DNA of 64,000 nt, from the NCBI RefSeq assembly GCF_001435235.1, contig NZ_AZGB01000022.1, positions 52,704 to 116,703 of the forward strand, read 5' to 3'. Below the pieces are notes generated by a model. The model did not search any database. It was not told where the DNA came from and worked only from the letters and a program-made list of their open reading frames with translations. Positions 59,119 to 64,000 of this stretch are shown here, one piece after another. Origin of the DNA: Liquorilactobacillus ghanensis DSM 18630. GTDB taxonomy: Bacteria > Bacillota > Bacilli > Lactobacillales > Lactobacillaceae. Positions within the stretch are counted from its first letter, which is position 1. Every line of letters begins with the position of its first letter. A program made the position numbers and the translations under genes.

Positions 59119-59490
59119 TTGAATTATTCAATCAATGAGATTAGTCGTTTAACAAAACTAAGTAAATATACTTTAAGATATTATGAAAAAGAGGGTTTAG
59201 TACCTAAAATAAAACGTAATTCGAGTGGTTACAGGATTTACGATGAAAAAGATTTAGAATGGCTAACTTTTTTGCTCAAGGTTAAAGAGACTGGAATGCC
59301 AATACAAACATTAAAAAGATTTTCTAGAATTATGTTTAATCCAAAAACAATTCCTGAGCGTCGAAAAATATTGTTGGAACACAAACAGCATATTATTCAA
59401 CAACAAGAAAAATTACAGAAGTCATTAGATGCAATTGATAAAAAATTTAAAAAATATGATGAGATACAGCGTAAATCAATCGAATTATAA
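59119..59490 (+). CDS. MerR-family regulator
   Basis: About 123 residues. YSINEISRLTKLSKYTLRYYEKEGLVPKIKRNSSGYRIYDEKDLEWL is the classical MerR HTH and wing, followed by a coiled-coil HKQHIIQQQEKLQKSLDAID. Short, without a ligand domain (TnrA/AdhR-like). TTG 59119 after AGAGGTGA is the likely start. Divergent from the EamA gene. Confidence 0.9.
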   Translation: MNYSINEISRLTKLSKYTLRYYEKEGLVPKIKRNSSGYRIYDEKDLEWLTFLLKVKETGMPIQTLKRFSRIMFNPKTIPERRKILLEHKQHIIQQQEKLQKSLDAIDKKFKKYDEIQRKSIEL

Positions 59491-59575
59491 AATTTTGCAA
59501 ATCCATCTCTTCTTGTTTTTGTGTTGACTTATAAATATGGTAATATTACACTGCAAACATTAGGAGGTTCTTCTT

Positions 59576-60826
59576 ATGTTAAACATCTATAGTGACTTAT
59601 TACCCATTAGTTTCCACAATTCAAAAGAGAAATATCGTACAACTTTAGAACACAACGGATTAGATAGTCGTTTTGTTGACAAGCTATTCAACGCAGATTT
59701 TATTAATGATAAAAAATTAGCTTATTCAAAATTGGTTAGAACCTGCTTTTCTTTAAACTTGCGTAGTGTTGGAAACAGTGATTTCGATAGTATGGTGGTT
59801 CTTAAAGGTAAGAACGATGCAGGTAAAGAAATTACAGATAAACCATACAAGTATGATAATAACTTAAAGCTTATGTTCATCTTGAATTATTCCAAGAAAT
59901 TATATCTATGGCAAGGTTTAAAATCAATTTCAAATAACTTTGATAATATTGAACGATTTGAGGTTGAACACAACAAATCTGTTCTGGACTTCACTAAAGC
60001 AGATATGTTATCTATTGTTAAGTATTACAGAGAAAAATATATCAACTATATAACCTACCGTAAGTGTATAGCCGACATTAGTGAATTTATCGACTTCTGT
60101 GTTGAAAACTTTGAAGCTATTCACATAGTTTATAAACGTTATTGGAGTTATAAAGAAGTTATAAATACAATTCCACAAACAAAGATGATGAATCGATTTT
60201 TTACATTAAAAGATATTAATGATATTGTAAAAAATGAAGATTGTCTGCAAAATACGATTGTGCCATTGCTTGTATTTAGCGGTGTTCGTTTAAGTAAAGT
60301 CGATAGCTTAAATGAAATGGTTAAAATTAAAGAAGAAGAATTGGCAAAAGATAGTATTCATATTAACAATAGCGATATGAGTAGAGAAGTCAAAGTCACT
60401 CCACAAGCAATGAAATATCTGCAAAAATCTTTAAAAGAAAATTACTACACTATGAAGTATGACAACAAGACAATTGAGATACCTCATACTGGTTATTTAT
60501 TACGTCCATTTGGATATAACAAAAAAATTAATAGTAGTATTAGTGAGGCCGCTGTACAAAAACGGTTGCGTTATTTCCAGCATAATTACAAAGAACAAAT
60601 TGCTGATCGTAAATTTGATTATTCAACAATTCGTAATTCCGGGAAAATTACTAATATCTCTACACAAATGATCCTTGGCTATAACATTGATGATGCAGTA
60701 TATCAGACTTTAATTAAGTTTGGTGACCTTGACGAAAAGGAAATTCTAGGCAAGCCAACTACGCGTGCTCAATATAGTATGTACAAATTACGTCAAACAT
60801 TTCTGAAGGCAAAAAATAAAAAATAA
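59576..60826 (+). CDS. Tyrosine-recombinase-like protein, catalytic residues altered
   Basis: 416 residues. An N-terminal SAM-like part and a C-terminal domain with LLVFSGVRLSKVDSLNEM (Arg of box I present), SEAAVQKRLRYFQHNYKEQ, and STIRNSGKITNISTQMILGYNIDDAVYQTLIKFG in the place of box II. There Arg is present but the expected His/Arg-His and LGH residues read differently (LGY), while a Tyr follows. It may be an active but divergent integrase or a recombinase-fold DNA-binding protein such as the SP-beta phage repressor MrpR. AGGAGG site. Codon use is more AT-rich than neighbours, suggesting transfer. Confidence 0.7.
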   Translation: MLNIYSDLLPISFHNSKEKYRTTLEHNGLDSRFVDKLFNADFINDKKLAYSKLVRTCFSLNLRSVGNSDFDSMVVLKGKNDAGKEITDKPYKYDNNLKLMFILNYSKKLYLWQGLKSISNNFDNIERFEVEHNKSVLDFTKADMLSIVKYYREKYINYITYRKCIADISEFIDFCVENFEAIHIVYKRYWSYKEVINTIPQTKMMNRFFTLKDINDIVKNEDCLQNTIVPLLVFSGVRLSKVDSLNEMVKIKEEELAKDSIHINNSDMSREVKVTPQAMKYLQKSLKENYYTMKYDNKTIEIPHTGYLLRPFGYNKKINSSISEAAVQKRLRYFQHNYKEQIADRKFDYSTIRNSGKITNISTQMILGYNIDDAVYQTLIKFGDLDEKEILGKPTTRAQYSMYKLRQTFLKAKNKK

Positions 60827-61187
60827 ACTAAGAGGATAATGGAAGTGTTAAATAATGCTGTTTTAAATTCCACAAGTGTAAATATAAACTTGGTCATTGG
60901 TACATTCCATAATTGGTCAACATAAAGAAGAAATAATTTTTTAAGAAGCGATTAGTAAAGAAAAGGGGCTATTTATTGCGCTATATTCTGTATAAATAAA
61001 TAAAAAAATTAATTTCACAGAATGATCCATATTATGCGCTATTTATTAAACAAAAATTATACAAATTAGAAAAAGTCAAACAATAGTGCCAAATATGTTA
61101 TATAATAGAAACAAATAATATATTTGGCATGATGTATTTATTTCCATTAATAAATTTTAAGTAAGTAAAAAGCAGAAGGTGATCACA
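60827..61187 (+). promoter_or_regulatory. AT-rich intergenic region with inverted repeat and -10
   Basis: About 360 bases without a gene. TGCGCTAT occurs twice (about 60988, 61034). GCCAAATAT (61088-61096) and ATATTTGGC (61120-61128) form a perfect 9-base inverted repeat enclosing TATAAT (61101-61106), a likely regulated promoter for the small membrane protein. Confidence 0.5.
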
Positions 61188-61361
61188 ATGATTCTTTGGT
61201 TATGGCAGCAGACGTATTGGTTTCCTGCGGTTATCTTTTTAGGAGGCTTAGCTGTGATTTCTTGGCTATTCGAAAAGATTGTTAATGAATTTACTTATCT
61301 TTGGTTATGGATTGTTAGATGGTTTGAAGATACTATAAAGGGACAAAAGTCTAATCGATAA
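61188..61361 (+). CDS. Trp-rich small membrane protein, unknown
   Basis: 57 residues with seven tryptophans: MILWLWQQTYWFPAVIF..., two hydrophobic segments and a basic tail (GQKSNR). A clear AGAAGGTGATC site precedes the ATG at 61188. No family recognised. The size and composition are like small toxic or signalling membrane peptides. A hairpin TGTAGA/TCTACA plus TTTT at 61456-61477 could end its transcript. Confidence 0.65.
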   Translation: MILWLWQQTYWFPAVIFLGGLAVISWLFEKIVNEFTYLWLWIVRWFEDTIKGQKSNR

Positions 61362-61455
61362 TAAGTACATACTGTTAAAAATGAATAGTAAACACATTGA
61401 TAATTAAAAAGCGGCATAATGATATTAGCCGTGTGCTAAATCATCAATAACATTG

Positions 61456-61477
61456 TGTAGACAAAAATCTACATTTT
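61456..61477 (+). terminator. Small hairpin with T-run
   Basis: TGTAGA (61456-61461), loop CAAAAA, TCTACA (61468-61473), TTTT. Weak. Confidence 0.45.
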
Positions 61478-61856
61478 CAGCTTACTTTAGAGTTCTTTTC
61501 TTTGCGTTATAGGAAACTAATTAGGCTTATCATTCCTAGTTTTGTGTTATATTAATGATAAGTAAGTACTGTACTGGAAATATTATTAAAATAATGAAAA
61601 CCATTATCGATGAATAGGAGTTTAATTTTTATATCAATATCTCAAGTAGGTTGCCACCAGAATACAAACTACTAATCGGGTAACTCCAAAGTGTGTTTAT
61701 TATGTTTAAGCTGAACGTGGACGTTATTTTTATAATTCCAGCGAAAGTGAGGAAGCTCATTATTGACTGATTTAAGGACAATTCTCGTCGTAAGTGTACT
61801 GTCTCGGTTATTTGATAATAAAGTGTAGGCTAAACTTTGAGCAAAGGCGGGATTTT
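61478..61856. other. Intergenic region without recognised feature
   Basis: No ORF with a ribosome site and no known leader was recognised; a TATATT near 61558 could be a -10 box. It forms the upstream region of the hydroxyacid dehydrogenase. Confidence 0.4.
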
Positions 61857-62816
61857 ATGAAAATTATACTTTTGGATGGTTATGAATTAAATAAAGATTT
61901 AAACTGGGATTTATTGAATCAACTGGGAGAGTGTACTTTTTATAGCCGAACACCGGTTGCTGATAAAAATGAGATTCTGAAACGGATCACTGATGCTGAA
62001 ATTGTAATTACCCACAAAACGCCACTAGACGATGATATTATTAGTAAAGCTCCAAAACTAAATTATATCGGTATTATGGGTACCGGCTATGATGTTGTAG
62101 ACATTGATAGTGCTCACAAAAACAACGTTACTGTCACTAATATTCCTACTTATGCTAGTGACGCAGTGGCACAATTTACTTTTTCTCTATTACTTGAAGT
62201 GACTGGTCAAGTTGGACTTCATAATCAACTTGTTCATCATAATAAATGGTCAAAAGTTCCGGATTTTACTTTCTGGGATAAACCATTATTCGAATTAAAA
62301 GGTAAGACACTTGGTCTGATTGGTTATGGCCATATTGCACAGAAAGTTGCTAAACTGGGACATGCTTTTTCTATGAATGTTATTTTTTATAATCATCGTC
62401 CAAGAAACACAACTGAACAATGGATTAAACAGGTATCTTTAGATGAACTTTTGCAACAATCAGATGTAATTAGTTTGCATGTTATTCAAACTCCAGAAAC
62501 TATTAATTTAATTAATAAGGACACCCTTAAAAAGATGAAGACCGGAGCTATTTTATTGAATACAGCACGTGGAAAGTTAGTTAACGAATCTGATCTTGCG
62601 AATGCTTTAAACAACGAAAAAATTTATGCATATGCTACTGATGTGGTTCAAAAGGAACCTATTAACAATGACAACCCCTTATTGAAGGCTAAGAATTGTT
62701 ATATCACTCCGCATATCGCATGGGCACCATTGGAAACGCGAGAAAGGTTACTAGATATTACGATAAACAATTTAAAAAAATATTTGGCCAAAGATCCTGT
62801 AAATGTTGTTAGCTAG
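61857..62816 (+). CDS. NAD-dependent D-2-hydroxyacid dehydrogenase
   Basis: 319 residues. NAD-binding motif LGLIGYGHIAQKVA near 145, catalytic Arg in NTARGKLV, Glu in VQKEP and His in ITPHIAWAP. The N-terminal GTGYDVVDIDSAHKNNVTVTNIPTYASDAVAQ is typical of glycerate/hydroxypyruvate-type members rather than D-lactate dehydrogenase. It reduces a 2-oxoacid to the D-hydroxyacid. ATG 61857 after GGCGGG; the frame is open from 61794. Confidence 0.9.
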   Translation: MKIILLDGYELNKDLNWDLLNQLGECTFYSRTPVADKNEILKRITDAEIVITHKTPLDDDIISKAPKLNYIGIMGTGYDVVDIDSAHKNNVTVTNIPTYASDAVAQFTFSLLLEVTGQVGLHNQLVHHNKWSKVPDFTFWDKPLFELKGKTLGLIGYGHIAQKVAKLGHAFSMNVIFYNHRPRNTTEQWIKQVSLDELLQQSDVISLHVIQTPETINLINKDTLKKMKTGAILLNTARGKLVNESDLANALNNEKIYAYATDVVQKEPINNDNPLLKAKNCYITPHIAWAPLETRERLLDITINNLKKYLAKDPVNVVS

Positions 62817-62919
62817 GCTAGCATTAATTTTAATTAAATAATCAAGCTATTATGGTTTAGTCGTGTTTTAGTAAAACAATCGTTAATTTTAAGTTAGCGA
62901 TTATTTTTTTGTATGAAAG

Positions 62920-63495
62920 TTATTTTCTAAGAAAAAATAACTGATTCAGCATTCTGCCCAGTTCTGCAGGTGTTTCTTGCATTCCCTGATCCAGCCATTG
63001 AATCTGCGTTGATATTACGGCTCCAGACATGAACGATGCAAAATATTTGTTATTTCTGTGACTGTTATTCAATCGCTTAATCATCCCTTGCTTTGTAAGA
63101 TACAAATACACAATACGAAATGTCTTAATCAAAGTATTGGTCAAACCGGCATTAACCAATAAACGAGTTTCTTCAGATTGCTTTTGCATTAGCTGAAAAT
63201 AAGCCGTCATGAGTTGAATAAAATTTAAAGGCATCTTATGCGGCAATATTCGCAAATATGATTCAATTGTCATTTCTTGATAACAAGAAATAATTTCCTG
63301 CATAGAATGATAATTTCGATAGTAATATGTGCGAGATACACCAGCTTTACGGCACAGAAGTGAAACACTAATATCACTAAATTGATGATCGGCTAATAAA
63401 TCTAGCAAAGCTTTATACGTTTTATTAAGATTTAACTGTTTTCTTTCTTGTGGTGACATAGTGTACAAGTTTCCGGCTTTCTGTAACCTAAACAT
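62920..63495 (-). CDS. TetR-family repressor
   Basis: 191 residues. HTH: HQFSDISVSLLCRKAGVSRTYYYRNYHSMQEII; the C-terminal half is of the TetR_C_33-like type. Divergent from a DHA2 MFS gene, mirroring the pair at 22103-24601. The ATG at 63495 has no perfect ribosome site; an ATG 36 bases inside (MSPQERKQLN) preceded by weak signals is an alternative. Confidence 0.87.
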   Translation of the reverse strand: MFRLQKAGNLYTMSPQERKQLNLNKTYKALLDLLADHQFSDISVSLLCRKAGVSRTYYYRNYHSMQEIISCYQEMTIESYLRILPHKMPLNFIQLMTAYFQLMQKQSEETRLLVNAGLTNTLIKTFRIVYLYLTKQGMIKRLNNSHRNNKYFASFMSGAVISTQIQWLDQGMQETPAELGRMLNQLFFLRK

Positions 63496-63498
63496 TTA

Positions 63499-63547
63499 CT
63501 CATAATATAACACTACTATACACTTACTGAGTAATTTATATTATGAG
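63499..63547. promoter_or_regulatory. Operator-like inverted repeat between tetR and MFS gene
   Basis: Perfect 11-base arms CTCATAATATA (63499-63509) and TATATTATGAG (63537-63547), 27-base spacer holding both promoters. The right arm overlaps the MFS ribosome site, so a bound repressor would block both transcription and start. Confidence 0.6.
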
Positions 63548-63558
63548 GAGTAATTATT

Positions 63559-63951
63559 ATGAAAAAAAGACAGTTTATGATTTTAGCTACAATGGCTATT
63601 GGGATTTTTCTTTGTATGCTTGATACTACAGTAATGAATATTGCATTACCAGCGATTCAAACCGGACTCAGGACCAATCTTGATACACTTCAGTGGGCGT
63701 TAAATATCTATACAATTACTTTTGCTGCGCTTACTATTCCGTTAGGTAGATTAGCAGATCATGTGGGAAAAAATAAAGTTTACTTGATCGGTTTAATCTT
63801 GTTTTTAATCGGTTCACTGATATCTGCCTCCAGCACAACGGTAACTATGTTGATTGCTGGGCGAGAAATTCAAAGTGTGGGAGCGGCAATTGTTTTTCCT
63901 GCAAGCATGACAATTGGTATTAACTCAATTGAACTAAGCAAAAGAAAGTAA
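63559..63951 (+). pseudogene. DHA2 MFS exporter, truncated after four helices
   Basis: 130 residues: ICLMLDTTVMNIALPAIQ-type first helix, LGRLADHVGKNKVYLIG loop, REIQSVGAAIVFPASMTIGINS, then a stop at 63949-63951 directly after SKRK. The full paralogue at 22850 continues for over 400 residues from this point. No continuation is visible in the last 49 bases in any frame, which points to an insertion or deletion junction near 63945. Likely non-functional unless the junction lies inside a mobile element. Confidence 0.7.
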
Positions 63952-64000
63952 GCACCTAATAATCGACCGTTCAAAAAAATGACCAATTGATCTCATTTGA

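Noticed and set aside
63952..64000. IS terminal inverted repeat at the window edge
   Set aside because: Only 49 bases are available and no known IS end was recognised; kept as a possibility in the finding on the broken exporter.

Overview
The window looks like the chromosome of a low-GC Gram-positive lactic acid bacterium of the family Lactobacillaceae; I do not try to name the genus or species. The reasons are a complete lactate-racemase (lar) locus, several beta-glucoside PTS/6-phospho-beta-glucosidase genes with BglG-type antitermination, a CcpA-type cre site, AGGAGG-like ribosome binding sites, undecaprenyl-PP recycling, a Ser-rich surface protein with cell-wall-binding repeats, and a Fst-like type I toxin. 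No rRNA, tRNA or CRISPR array was recognised.

Layout. 1-2.5 kb: the 3' end of a beta-glucoside PTS permease plus a GH1 6-phospho-beta-glucosidase. 2.6-5.8 kb: UspA, a two-repeat YdcZ-type transporter, small membrane proteins and a YgiN-like monooxygenase. 5.9-12.7 kb: larR divergent from larA-larB-larC-larE-larD plus a NixA/HoxN nickel permease; LarA keeps His108, His174, Lys184 and His200 and LarE keeps Cys176, so the nickel-pincer cofactor pathway looks functional. 12.8-14.2 kb: an apparent leucine attenuator (16-codon leader ending in three CTA Leu codons) before a short 2-isopropylmalate synthase without the C-terminal regulatory domain. 14.3-26.2 kb: MsrA, ferritin, DUF2207, a phosphoesterase, a flippase, GNATs, a TetR/MFS pair, a pyridoxal/HMP kinase and Ndk. 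26.4-31.2 kb: a LytTR regulator, LiaF-like membrane protein and heterodimeric ABC exporter. 31.4-33.3 kb: a surface protein that seems to start with ATT. 33.6-40.5 kb: UppP, a CPBP protease, LysR/NmrA and an FAD D-lactate dehydrogenase-like enzyme. 40.5-46.5 kb: promoter with cre, RAT/terminator, bglG, second RAT/terminator, PTS EIIBCA and two GH1 enzymes. 46.6-50.3 kb: an Rgg-type regulator divergent from a short ORF, an MFS exporter and an ATP-grasp ligase, the best candidate here for an undescribed peptide or dipeptide signalling system.

From about 54 kb the region becomes accessory-like: a GNAT remnant, a frameshifted EamA gene, an L,D-transpeptidase fragment, a broken IS3 orfA, a Fst-type toxin with antisense RNA, a MerR/EamA pair with a 19-bp promoter spacer, a tyrosine-recombinase-like protein with altered catalytic residues, a Trp-rich micro-membrane protein, a D-2-hydroxyacid dehydrogenase, and a second TetR/MFS pair whose MFS gene is broken at the window edge.

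Functional links. LarA interconverts L- and D-lactate, LarD may carry lactate across the membrane, the nickel permease can feed LarC, and the FAD enzyme at 38.4 kb could oxidise D-lactate. The bgl genes form a substrate-induced, catabolite-repressed beta-glucoside pathway. Start codons were re-chosen in many genes from Shine-Dalgarno spacing; four genes seem to lack any ATG/GTG/TTG at the expected position and probably start at ATT or ATC. All functional names come from reading motifs; no database search was possible.
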